DNA of 64,000 nt. Source: Streptomyces silvae. Its GTDB lineage: Bacteria > Actinomycetota > Actinomycetes > Streptomycetales > Streptomycetaceae. The notes beneath the pieces are model-generated. The model was not told the DNA's origin and ran no database searches. It was given only the letters and a program-made list of their open reading frames with translations. A program made the translations under genes and the position numbers. How positions within the stretch are numbered: position 1 is the first letter of the stretch; each line of letters begins with the position of its first letter. Location of the stretch: positions 1-64,000 of the forward strand of contig NZ_JAERUC010000195.1 in the NCBI RefSeq assembly GCF_016745505.1, written 5' to 3'. Positions 8,491 through 16,627 of this stretch are shown here, in pieces.

Positions 8491-9822
8491 ATGACGTCGA
8501 AGCAGAGGATCAGACTCGCGCTCGCACTGACCACGGCGGGGGCGCTGAGCATGGCGCTCCTCTCCCCGGCCGCCGCAGGCGCGGACACCGTACGACCCGA
8601 ATGTCCACGAGGGCTGGCCTGCGACTGGGTCCCCGCGGCCTACCAGCAGACCGGCGACCCGGAGGACAAGGAGACCTACGGCAACTACGACACCGCGAAC
8701 CGGCCCGCGACCAACTCCATCAAGTACATCGTCCTGCACGACACCGAGGTCGACTACGACACCACCCTGAAGATCTTCCAGAACCCCGCCAACCAGACCT
8801 CCGCCCACTACGTGGTGCGTTCGGCCGACGGCCATGTCACGCAGATGGTGAAGAACAAGGACGTCGCCTGGCAGGCGGGCAACTGGTATCTCAACACCCA
8901 CTCCATCGGCATCGAGCAGGAGGGCTTCGCGGCCGAGGGCGCCGAGTGGTACACCCCCGAGATGTACCGCTCGACCGCACGGCTCGTACGCCACCTCGCG
9001 GCCGAGTACGACATCCCGCTCGACCGGCAGCACATCCTCGGCCACGACGGCGTACCGCCCACCAGCGCGGCTGGCACCCAGAACATGCACTGGGACCCTG
9101 GCCCCTACTGGGACTGGAACCGCTTCATGGCACTGCTCGGCAAGCCCACCGTGCCGAATGCGCCCCGCAGCAGCGAACTGGTCACCGTCAGCGCGGACTT
9201 CACCAAGAACCAGCAGGAGTTCCGCGACTGCGAGAAGAACGCCGACCTGCCCCGGCAGGGCAGCAGCGCGGTGCCCCTGCACACCGGGCCGTCCGACGAC
9301 TCACCGCTCTTCTCCGACCCGGGACTGCACCCGGACGGCTCGCCCGGAACCAACTGTGCCGCCGACTGGGGCAGCAAGATCAGCGCCACCCAGCAGGCGG
9401 TCGTCGCCGGTCGCGCACCCGGCTGGACGGCGATCTGGTGGTACGGGGAGAAGGCATGGTTCCGCACGCCCGCCGGAACCCGGGTCGTCACCCCCACATC
9501 CGGCCGTGTCGTTCGACCGAAGGCCGGCAAGGAGGAGGTGCCGGTGTACGGCGTCGCCTACCCGGAGAAGACGGAGTACCCCGCGGACTTCGCCAAGCCG
9601 ACCGTGGGCACCCCGCTCGTCTACACCATCAAGGCCGGACAGGCATTCCCCGGCGGCGGCGAAGCCCCCAACGGCTACTTCTACGCACCGACGATCGACT
9701 CCTCCAAGCCCTACGACCACACGTACTTCCGGGGAAGCCAGAAGTACGTGACGGTCCAGATCGGACACCGGATCGGCTTCGTGAAGGCGTCCGACGTCGA
9801 TGTCGTGCGAGCCGGATCATGA
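8491..9822 (+). CDS. Secreted N-acetylmuramoyl-L-alanine amidase (Amidase_2)
   Basis: 443 residues with a Sec signal peptide (1-~32). The zinc amidase domain (~75-215) cleaves the sugar-peptide bond of peptidoglycan. Likely zinc ligands are His83 in VLHDTE, His185 in ILGHD and Asp202 in WDPGP. The C-terminal half (~235-440) has no recognised cell-wall-binding repeats; WWYGEKAWFRTPAG suggests an SH3-like fold. ATG at 8491 follows an AAGAAGGG-like site. It is monocistronic and followed by a strong hairpin. It probably acts in wall turnover or in attack on other bacteria. Confidence 0.9.
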   Translation: MTSKQRIRLALALTTAGALSMALLSPAAAGADTVRPECPRGLACDWVPAAYQQTGDPEDKETYGNYDTANRPATNSIKYIVLHDTEVDYDTTLKIFQNPANQTSAHYVVRSADGHVTQMVKNKDVAWQAGNWYLNTHSIGIEQEGFAAEGAEWYTPEMYRSTARLVRHLAAEYDIPLDRQHILGHDGVPPTSAAGTQNMHWDPGPYWDWNRFMALLGKPTVPNAPRSSELVTVSADFTKNQQEFRDCEKNADLPRQGSSAVPLHTGPSDDSPLFSDPGLHPDGSPGTNCAADWGSKISATQQAVVAGRAPGWTAIWWYGEKAWFRTPAGTRVVTPTSGRVVRPKAGKEEVPVYGVAYPEKTEYPADFAKPTVGTPLVYTIKAGQAFPGGGEAPNGYFYAPTIDSSKPYDHTYFRGSQKYVTVQIGHRIGFVKASDVDVVRAGS

Positions 9823-9844
9823 ACGGCGGCTGAGACGGCGAACG

Positions 9845-9888
9845 GCGCGCTGCGGGACCCGTGTGTCGGCACCGGTCCCGCAGCGCGC
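9845..9888. terminator. Bidirectional hairpin between amidase and kinase genes
   Basis: Perfect 15-bp arms (9845-9859 and 9874-9888) with a 14-nt loop lie between two converging genes. Confidence 0.85.
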
Positions 9889-9923
9889 TTCCCCCGTCCG
9901 TCAGGCCGGTCGATCCGGCGTGG

Positions 9924-11060
9924 TCAGCGTGTGCCCACCGCGGCGCGCACGGCCCGCCGGGCCATGGCGCAGTCGTCGTGCAGCCTGCGCAGCAGCAGCC
10001 TCTGCTCCTCGCCGGAGGACAGCACCCCCGGCCGCGCCTGACCGGCCCCGGCCGGTGCACCTTCGCGCATCGCCCGCTGGACAGCCGTCTCGTACGTACG
10101 GATCTCCCGGGTCAGCACGATCATCAGGTTCACCAGGAACGCGTCCCGGGCAGCCGCGCCGGACGCCTGCGCCAGCTGGCTGATCTGGCGCCTGGACGCC
10201 GGCGCGTCACCGAGCACGGTCCAGAGCGTCGCCAGGTCGTACCCCGGCAGATACCAGCCGGCGTGCTCCCAGTCGACCAGGACGGGCCCGGTGGGCGGCA
10301 GCAGGATGTTGGAGAGCAGGGCGTCGCCGTGGCAGAACTGGCCCATGCCCTGCCGCCCGCCCGCGTGGGCCAGACCGTGCAGCAGCTTCTGCAGGTCACC
10401 CAGATCACGATCGGTGAAGAGACCCAGCTCGTGATAGCGGGCGATGCGCGAGGCGTAGTCCAGGGGCGCGTCGAACAGTCCGGCCGGCGGCCTCCAGGCG
10501 TTGATCCGGCTGACCGCGCCGAGCACGGCACGCAGATCCGCGCGGGGCGGCGCCTCCGCCGGGTGCCTCGTCAGTGCCGCGACCCGTCCGGGCATCCGCT
10601 CGATCACCAGGGTGCAGTTCTCCGGGTCGGCGGCGATGAGCCGCGGGGCCCGGACCGGCGGGCGGTGCCTGACGAAGGCGCGGTATGCCGCTATTTCGTG
10701 CCTGAACCGCTCCGTCCACGCGGGGGAGTGGTCCAGTAAACACTTGGCCACCGCGGTCGCGCGACCGGTGGTGCCCACGATCAGCACCGAGCGCCCGCTG
10801 CGGCGCAGCACCTGGACCGGGTTGAACTCGGGGCAGATGCGGTGCACGGAGGCGATGGCCATCCGCAGCTGCGCGCCCTGAGCGCCGGACAGGTCCAGTC
10901 GTCCGCTGAGCGGTTGGGAGCCCGGCCCCGCCGCCCGCCGGGTCCGACCCGTGCCGGACGCCGGTGACGCGGCGCGGGGGTCGAGATACGGCCCGCCGCC
11001 CGCCCCCGAAGGACGAAGCGGCCGGGGCGGGGCGGACACGGAGGACGATGCTGTGTACAT
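9924..11060 (-). CDS. Aminoglycoside phosphotransferase-fold protein with a TTA codon
   Basis: 378 residues of the APH/choline-kinase fold. Catalytic-loop motif HGDALLSN is at 244-251 and the metal-binding LVDWEH at 261-266. The first ~65 residues are low-complexity (Pro, Ser, Gly, Arg) and unlike the kinase fold. The ATG at 11060 has an AAGGGA site upstream; the true start may be further inside. Codon 108 is TTA (10737-10739), so translation should need the bldA leucyl-tRNA. The substrate is unknown; members phosphorylate antibiotics, sugars or choline. It stands alone between a terminator and the NsdB-like regulator. Confidence 0.8.
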   Translation of the reverse strand: MYTASSSVSAPPRPLRPSGAGGGPYLDPRAASPASGTGRTRRAAGPGSQPLSGRLDLSGAQGAQLRMAIASVHRICPEFNPVQVLRRSGRSVLIVGTTGRATAVAKCLLDHSPAWTERFRHEIAAYRAFVRHRPPVRAPRLIAADPENCTLVIERMPGRVAALTRHPAEAPPRADLRAVLGAVSRINAWRPPAGLFDAPLDYASRIARYHELGLFTDRDLGDLQKLLHGLAHAGGRQGMGQFCHGDALLSNILLPPTGPVLVDWEHAGWYLPGYDLATLWTVLGDAPASRRQISQLAQASGAAARDAFLVNLMIVLTREIRTYETAVQRAMREGAPAGAGQARPGVLSSGEEQRLLLRRLHDDCAMARRAVRAAVGTR

Positions 11061-11210
11061 GGGCGAGACAGATCCCTTCGTGCGCCGACAAGTTACGTGC
11101 GCCGCCCCGGCCGGCGGCCGTTCGGCACCCTGGGGAGTACCGAGGGCTGCCGGGCGGGGTGGCGCTTTCCTACCTGACACCGGACCGCGGGTGGCACAAC
11201 ATCTAGCGAC

Positions 11211-11238
11211 CCCTGGCGAACCCTGGCGAATATTCGCC
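11211..11238. promoter_or_regulatory. Tandem 10-bp repeat running into a 14-bp palindrome
   Basis: CCCTGGCGAA occurs twice in tandem (11211-11230). The second copy runs into GGCGAATATTCGCC (11225-11238), a perfect palindrome. It lies 54 bp before the GTG of the NsdB-like gene and ~150 bp before the divergent kinase gene. Likely an operator, possibly for autoregulation. Confidence 0.5.
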
Positions 11239-11291
11239 CGGCATCCGCCGGGGGGCTAGGGTCAAGTCAGCCGAGAACCTGGGGGCTTGAC

Positions 11292-12788
11292 GTGACCGGA
11301 GAACCCAACACCCGTCTGTCGGACCTGTTCGGCCTGGCCGGCTGGTCCAAGGGCGAACTCGCGAGAATGGTGAACAGGCAGGCGGCGGCCATGGGCCACC
11401 TCCAACTCGCCACCGACACCTCGCGGGTGAGGCGCTGGATCGACATGGGGGAGTCCCCCCGCGATCCCGTGCCGGAGGTGTTGGCAGCTCTGTTCACCGA
11501 GCGGCTCGGCCGTGTCGTGACCATCGAGGACCTCGGGTTCGGCCGGCGCGGGCGTGTGGGGAAGCGGCGAAAAGCCGGGACGGAAGACAATCCCGACGGT
11601 TTGCCGTGGGCGCCCGAACGGACGGCAGCGGTCCTCACCGAATTCACGGGAATGGACCTCATGCTCAACCGACGCGGCTTGGTGGGCGCGGGCGCCGCGC
11701 TCGCCGCTGGCTCAGCTCTCACCGGCGCCATGTACGACTGGCTGCATTCCGAGCCCGCTCCGGCGGCCCGGGCCTCCGGACTCAACGACCCCCTGTACGC
11801 CGACAACGCCGGCTTCGACCTGTACGAGGCCGCCCCCATCGGATCCGAGGAGATCGAGGCCCTCGAGCGCTCGGTCGAGGTCTTCCGGGCCTGGGACGCC
11901 TCAAGAGGCGGCGGACTCCAGCGCAAGGCCGTCGTGGGCCAGCTCAACGAGGTGGGCGGCATGCTCGCCTACCGCCACCCCGACCATCTGCAGCGCCGCC
12001 TCTGGGGTGTCGCCGCCAACCTCGCGGTCCTCGCCGGCTGGATGTCCCACGACGTCGGCCTCGAACCCACCGCCCAGAAGTACTTCGTGATCGCGGCCCA
12101 CGCGGCGCGCGAGGGCGGGGACCGTCCCCGCGCCGGTGAGGCGCTCTCCCGAGCCGCCCGTCAGATGGTCCACCTGGGCAGGCCGGACGACGCCCTGGAC
12201 CTGATGAAGCTCGCCAAGTCCGGTTCGGGGGAGGAGACCCTGCCGCGTACCCGGGCGATGCTGCACACCATCGAGGCCTGGGCACAGGCGTCGATGGGAC
12301 GCGGGCAGGCCATGCGGCGCACACTCGGCGAGGCCGAGGAGCTCTTCGTCTCGGACAAGGGCGATGTGCCGCCCCCGAGCTGGATGCAGTTGTTCGACGA
12401 GGCGGACATGCACGGCATGCAGGCCCTGGCCTTCCGTACGCTGGCCGAGCACGACCCGGGAGCGGCCTCCACCGCTCAGCGTCACGCCAAGCAGGCGCTC
12501 GATCTGCGGATAAACGGACGCCAGCGGTCCAAGATCTTCGACTACATCTCGCTGGCCTCCGCGTGCTTCATCGCAGACGACCCCGAGCAGGCCGACCGCT
12601 ACGCACGGCTCGCCCTCGTGTCGATGGGGGAGACGTCCTCGCACCGGACCTGGGACCGGCTGCGCGAGATGTACCGCCTCACCGGCCAGTTCGCGGGATA
12701 CGCGAAGATCGAGGACCTGCGGGAGGAGATCGAAAGCGCCCTGCCCCCCCGTGTGGCAGCCAAGAAGGCGAAGGGTTCAGAGGTCTGA
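11292..12788 (+). CDS. NsdA/NsdB-type regulator with TPR-like C-terminus
   Basis: 498 residues. The N-terminal ~80 residues (TRLSDLFGLAGWSKGELAR to RVRRWIDMGE) look like a helix-turn-helix region. Residues ~180-480 are helical, TPR-like repeats. Overall it matches my memory of Streptomyces NsdA/NsdB proteins, negative regulators of differentiation and antibiotic production; NsdB seems closer, but I cannot run the comparison. The short hydrophobic stretch GAGAALAAGSAL after RRGLV around residue 130 is typical of this regulator group. The GTG at 11292 is preceded only by a G-rich weak site. A palindromic repeat upstream may be its own operator. Confidence 0.78.
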   Translation: MTGEPNTRLSDLFGLAGWSKGELARMVNRQAAAMGHLQLATDTSRVRRWIDMGESPRDPVPEVLAALFTERLGRVVTIEDLGFGRRGRVGKRRKAGTEDNPDGLPWAPERTAAVLTEFTGMDLMLNRRGLVGAGAALAAGSALTGAMYDWLHSEPAPAARASGLNDPLYADNAGFDLYEAAPIGSEEIEALERSVEVFRAWDASRGGGLQRKAVVGQLNEVGGMLAYRHPDHLQRRLWGVAANLAVLAGWMSHDVGLEPTAQKYFVIAAHAAREGGDRPRAGEALSRAARQMVHLGRPDDALDLMKLAKSGSGEETLPRTRAMLHTIEAWAQASMGRGQAMRRTLGEAEELFVSDKGDVPPPSWMQLFDEADMHGMQALAFRTLAEHDPGAASTAQRHAKQALDLRINGRQRSKIFDYISLASACFIADDPEQADRYARLALVSMGETSSHRTWDRLREMYRLTGQFAGYAKIEDLREEIESALPPRVAAKKAKGSEV

Positions 12789-12863
12789 TCCGGTCCGTAC
12801 GCGGCAGGGCGGATACGGGGAGCTTCGGCAGGACGGTCCTCGGCAGGTCGGCCAGGAGCCCGC

Positions 12864-14294
12864 TCACGCCTCGACGCGGGCCACCAACACGCAGGCGTCG
12901 TCGAATCGTTCGGCGGACCCGAGCTCCTCGACCACGGTCCGTACGCACTCCTGTGCCGTGCGGGCCTGCGCGAACCGAGGCGCCAGCCCCAGAAGCATGT
13001 CCGGGCCGGTGTTCCGGTCGCTATGGTCTGTCAGTCCGCCGGTGTGCAGGACGAGCACGTCGCCCGCCAGCAGGTCCACCTGGTCCTGCTCGTAGGTGAC
13101 CCCGGACGCCGCCCCGAGCAGCACTCCGTCCGGCGCGGGCAGCGGACGCCCCACCCCGTCGCGGAACAGCAGCGGCGCGGGGTGTCCTGCCTGTGCCCAG
13201 ACGAGGGTTCCGGTCGCCGGGTCGAAGCGGCAGCACACGGCGCTGCCCAGCGCGGGCTGTGCCGAGGCTTCGATCAGCTGGTTCAGGTGGCCCATGACCG
13301 GCCCCGGGCCGATGCCTGCCACGGCCATGCCGCGCAGCGCCCCGAGCAGCATCGCCATGGCCGAGGTCGCCGGGATCCCATGACCGGTGAGGTCCCCGAC
13401 GGTCAGCAGAGTCGTTCCGTCAGGGAGCGGCAGCGCGTCGTACCAGTCGCCGCCGATGAGGTCGCTCGCTCCCGACGGAAGGTAGTGCGCGGCGACGTCC
13501 AGGCCCCTCGTGCCCCGGCCGGATATGGGCAGCGATCCTCGCCACGGCGGGAGAACGGCCTCCTGGAATTCCACCGCCATCCGGTGCTCGGTCCGGGCCA
13601 TGTGCTCCTGGCGCCGCAGGGTGTCCCGGGTCCTGCCCACGATGTGCTGGCTGCGCCGCAGCCTGCTCACATCGCGCAGGACCGCCCACATGGAAGCGGT
13701 GCAGCCGTCCGCGTCGAGGACGGGTTCGCCCATCATGTGCAGGGTGCGCATACCGCCGTCGGGCAGCAGGATGCGGAACTCCCCGTCTATCGGCCTTCCG
13801 TCCACCAGGCAGTCGGTCACCATCGAGGTCAGGAGGGGCTGGTCCTCCGCGAGGAGCACGGACGGCAGCTCGTCCAGGGACAGCGCTCCCGCCCCCGGGT
13901 CCCTGCCGAAGATCTGGTACAGCTCGTCGGACCAGCTGACCTCGTCGGTGAGCAGATTCCACTCCGCGCTGCCCACCCTGCTGAGGAGCGAGCCCGTCGG
14001 CGGTCCGGCCGGCGCAGTGGAGGGCTCCTCCACGGGCTCGGCGGCCGTGGCGCCGGGGATGCCGTCCCTCAGCTGTCCCAGATGCTCGCCGAGGTCGTCG
14101 AGCTGATGGACGGCGAGTTCGCACAGGGCCCGCTGCCAGCGCTGCTGGGGGCCCTCGTCGTCGATGACGCAGGTGTCGCGCCGCACCGCGTCCACATCGC
14201 CGCGCAGCAGCCGGGTCCGGTTGATCAGGGCGTCGACGGCGTCACGCTCGGGTGGCTGTGGGGCGGGGCGGTCCGCAAACAGATGGGACGGCAT
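12864..14294 (-). CDS. PAS domain-PP2C (SpoIIE-type) protein phosphatase
   Basis: 476 residues. After an N-terminal helical segment (~1-95), a PAS domain spans ~105-220 (EWNLLTDEVSWSDELYQIFG onward). A PP2C/SpoIIE phosphatase domain follows (~245-475), with metal-binding acidic residues in GGDWYD and GDLTGHG and a late Asp in RFDDACVLVAR. These Streptomyces proteins dephosphorylate anti-sigma antagonists or respond to redox or small-molecule signals through PAS. No partner anti-sigma kinase gene is nearby. The ATG at 14294 has GGAG ~8 bp upstream. It converges on the NsdB-like gene, 75 bp apart. Confidence 0.88.
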   Translation of the reverse strand: MPSHLFADRPAPQPPERDAVDALINRTRLLRGDVDAVRRDTCVIDDEGPQQRWQRALCELAVHQLDDLGEHLGQLRDGIPGATAAEPVEEPSTAPAGPPTGSLLSRVGSAEWNLLTDEVSWSDELYQIFGRDPGAGALSLDELPSVLLAEDQPLLTSMVTDCLVDGRPIDGEFRILLPDGGMRTLHMMGEPVLDADGCTASMWAVLRDVSRLRRSQHIVGRTRDTLRRQEHMARTEHRMAVEFQEAVLPPWRGSLPISGRGTRGLDVAAHYLPSGASDLIGGDWYDALPLPDGTTLLTVGDLTGHGIPATSAMAMLLGALRGMAVAGIGPGPVMGHLNQLIEASAQPALGSAVCCRFDPATGTLVWAQAGHPAPLLFRDGVGRPLPAPDGVLLGAASGVTYEQDQVDLLAGDVLVLHTGGLTDHSDRNTGPDMLLGLAPRFAQARTAQECVRTVVEELGSAERFDDACVLVARVEA

Positions 14295-14814
14295 CTGGTA
14301 CTCCGATACAGGCGGTACGGCCGGTTCGTGGGGTGGACCGAACACGACTGTGGCACAGGCTGCGAGGCCCTGTAAGGGGTTTGGCAACACTCGATGCGTT
14401 CTTGCTTCCGGCATATGCCATCGGCTGAGTGGGGTGCGGGTCCGCCGAACACCCTTGCCCCTGGTGGGGAGTTGACGCAAGTCGCCGGGCGTGAGCCGCT
14501 CGGCGTACGCCCGCGCGTGCGACCTCGCACGGCTCGCACCGACCGGGAGCAGGGCATATGCGGAGTGGCGTGGAGGTGCCGACCGGTGGCGGCCGGTGCC
14601 GCCCTCCGCCCCCGGTCGATGAGATGTTCGACGTCGATGACGCGCGTGCGTCGGCCGCCCGTTCGATCCCCGTGGCCGGGGCAACGGTCCGCGGCTCCGG
14701 AGGAGCCCTGGGGCGGGAATGGAGGCGCCCCGGAGTGCGTTGTGCGGACCAGAAACGAAAACGACACCCATTCCCACCCCGGGGATGAGGTCGGAGTCCC
14801 TGTCTGGAGGCCCC
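14295..14814. other. Intergenic stretch between phosphatase and rpmG
   Basis: 520 bp with no convincing gene. A short open frame at 14558-14788 (+, 76 codons) has fairly good third-position GC but no recognisable product and no clear ribosome site. Two GGCATATGC motifs occur (14410 and 14553). The last 60 bp hold a candidate zinc operator. Confidence 0.45.
14757..14776. promoter_or_regulatory. Candidate Zur (zinc uptake regulator) box before rpmG
   Basis: The 20 bp beginning GAAAACGA and ending CATTCCCA match a Zur-like pattern of GAAAATGA, spacer, CATTTTCA at 13 of 20 positions by eye. Most differences are C for T. It ends 38 bp before the start of the zinc-free L33 gene, a class of gene commonly repressed by Zur. 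Weak by sequence; the context is what supports it. Confidence 0.35.
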
Positions 14815-14979
14815 ATGGCGCGCAGTGAGACCAGGCCCGTCGTCCTGCTCCGGTCCACGGCCGGAACCGGCCACACCTATGTGACGCGGAAGAGCAGGCG
14901 CAACGACCCCGACCGTCTGGAGCTGCGGAAGTTCGACCCGGCCGCCGGGCGGCATGTCGTGTTCCGCGAGGCCCGCTGA
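14815..14979 (+). CDS. rpmG: Ribosomal protein L33, zinc-free paralogue
   Basis: A 54-residue L33. It has VVLLRSTAGTGHTYVTRK, then RRNDPDRLELRKFDP and ends HVVFREAR, all standard for L33. The four Cys of the zinc-ribbon form are absent, so this is the C-minus paralogue that Streptomyces make when zinc is scarce. The ATG at 14815 follows TGGAGGCCCC. It stands alone here; in many genomes such genes sit with other C-minus ribosomal genes. Zur control is likely from family knowledge. Confidence 0.93.
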   Translation: MARSETRPVVLLRSTAGTGHTYVTRKSRRNDPDRLELRKFDPAAGRHVVFREAR

Positions 14980-15084
14980 CGGCCGGCCGCGCCACCGTCC
15001 CGTAACCCGCGCCGAGGTCCCGGCCTGCACAGCCGTGGTGTGGATCACACGACGGGGGGCCGATTCACGGGAACGGCTGGTGGT

Positions 15085-15205
15085 GGTTTATCGTTCATCT
15101 ATGCGTAGGGGTGAGTGGCCGTGAGGCCGCCGGGCAATGGCCCGCCTTCACCTCCGCACACAAGCCGCCCCGGCTGGATTCCCCCGATCCGGCCGGGGCT
15201 TCCCT
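15085..15205 (+). ncRNA. Candidate small RNA or leader with intrinsic terminator
   Basis: A short non-coding stretch contains a small hairpin (GGGC-AATG-GCCC near 15132-15143) and then a strong 13-bp hairpin at 15167-15199 with a single mismatch, followed by TTCCCTTT. An AT-richer segment, TTTATCGTTCATCTATG at about 15087-15103, could be a promoter. The downstream TPR gene is on the other strand and ends at 15261, so the hairpin may instead serve that gene. No reading frame of note. Confidence 0.35.
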
Positions 15206-15260
15206 TTGCCCGCCCGCCGCTCACATGGGGCCGGGTGAGGTCTGCCGCGTCATGCGCCGC

Positions 15261-15761
15261 TCACATGGTCCGGGTGAGGTCCGCCGCGTAATGCTCGATG
15301 GCGGGCCGGTACCGCTGGACGCGCGGGCTGTCGCTCGTCGTGGCGACCAGGCGCAGCAGGAGCTGCATCGCCTCGTGGTGCTCGCCGGTGTTGAACAGGG
15401 CCATGGACAGGAAGGTCCTCAGCGCCCCGTCGTCCGGGAACTCCGCCACACCGCGCCGGAGCGTCTCGACGGCCTGCCCGAACCTGCCCAGCACGCGGTA
15501 GGTGCTGCCGAGCCCGAGCAGCGCCCCCCGGCGGTCCTCATCGGTGAGGCCGTCGCCCTGCAGACTCCGCTCGTAGTACGGCACCGCCTCGGCCTCGAGG
15601 CCGAGCACATCGTGGACCCAGGCGGTCTGGTACGCGACGTCCACCGCCTCCGGGAACGAGGCGGTGAGGGCGAGGAGGCGTTCCCTGGCCTGTTCGGGAT
15701 GGCCTTGTTCCCGCAGCTGTACGGCCTCCGCCAGCAGCTCGTCCTTCTTCTGTGCGCTCAT
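15261..15761 (-). CDS. Small TPR-repeat protein
   Basis: 166 residues made almost entirely of tetratricopeptide-like helix pairs (for example REQGHPEQARERLLALTASFP and RFGQAVETLRRGVAEFPDD). No catalytic domain or signal. The start at 15761 gives MSAQKKDELL; the frame stays open upstream to 15851 but would overlap the divergent VanZ gene. It is a protein-binding scaffold by family; its partner is unknown. Confidence 0.8.
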   Translation of the reverse strand: MSAQKKDELLAEAVQLREQGHPEQARERLLALTASFPEAVDVAYQTAWVHDVLGLEAEAVPYYERSLQGDGLTDEDRRGALLGLGSTYRVLGRFGQAVETLRRGVAEFPDDGALRTFLSMALFNTGEHHEAMQLLLRLVATTSDSPRVQRYRPAIEHYAADLTRTM

Positions 15762-15823
15762 GCGCACATGGTCGCACCCGGACCGGGGGTGTGGCCGCGG
15801 GGGTTGGGGGCATCCGTTCCGCC

Positions 15824-16627
15824 ATGACAGCAGAGGCGAATCGTAGTGCACGACGCGCAGGGATAGGACGTCTACTGCTGCGGGCAGCGGTGCTGGCCGC
15901 CGCGTTCGTGGCGCTGGTCGCGTTCTCCGTGGTCCTGGCGAAGCTGACGCTCACACCGTCGCCCGCCTCCGAGGACATCGTGACGTCCAATCTGAGGCCG
16001 GGACGGTCCCTGCGGCAGTACGCGGAGGACTACACCTTCCTCGCCGCGTGCAAGCAGGCGGGCGGAAACATCCTGATGGGCATGCCGTTCGGCGTGCTGC
16101 TGCCCATTCTGGTGCCGCGCCGTCTCCGGATGATCCGGATGACCGTACTGACGGTGCTCGTCATGGCGGTCGTCGAGCTGACGCAGGGCGCCCTCGTGGC
16201 AGGGCGGGCCTTCGACATCGACGACGTGATCCTCAACACGACGGGCGCGCTGCTGGGGTACGCGCTGGTGGGGCGCCGCATCAGCCACCGTTACCACGCC
16301 CTGTCGGACGACCGGGCCGCAGCGGAGGAGGCGAAGCCCGAACCGCGGACGTCGCCCAGGAAGAAGCCGGCCGCCGAGCCCGTAGCGAAGCGCGCCATTG
16401 CGACGAAACCCCGGACCAGGGCTGCCGAGTCCAAGTCCCGGGTCAAGGCGGCGGAGCCGACGTCCCGGGCCAAGGCTGAGGAGGCGAAGCCCCGTGGGTC
16501 CGGCTCCGCAGCACGCCGGAGCGCGCCCGCGCCGACTGCTCGCGGACGCGCTCTGCTCGACAGGTGGCGCGGCCGGCGGGAGGGCCCGGGCGGGGGAGCG
16601 CCCGGAGCCCGCCGGCGCGGAGACTAG
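15824..16627 (+). CDS. VanZ-like membrane protein with charged C-terminal tail
   Basis: 267 residues. The N-terminal ~155 residues are a VanZ-like domain with about four membrane segments (RAAVLAAAFVALVAFSVVL; MPFGVLLPILVP; the MTVLTVLVMAVVELTQG helix; TTGALLGYALVG). The VanZ signature region ELTQ...GRAFDIDDVILNTTGALLG is intact. After ~155 a Lys/Arg/Ala/Glu-rich tail of ~110 residues is probably cytoplasmic and disordered. VanZ itself gives low-level teicoplanin resistance; most Streptomyces homologues are uncharacterised. Its stop overlaps the stop of the converging GH6 gene. Confidence 0.82.
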   Translation: MTAEANRSARRAGIGRLLLRAAVLAAAFVALVAFSVVLAKLTLTPSPASEDIVTSNLRPGRSLRQYAEDYTFLAACKQAGGNILMGMPFGVLLPILVPRRLRMIRMTVLTVLVMAVVELTQGALVAGRAFDIDDVILNTTGALLGYALVGRRISHRYHALSDDRAAAEEAKPEPRTSPRKKPAAEPVAKRAIATKPRTRAAESKSRVKAAEPTSRAKAEEAKPRGSGSAARRSAPAPTARGRALLDRWRGRREGPGGGAPGARRRGD

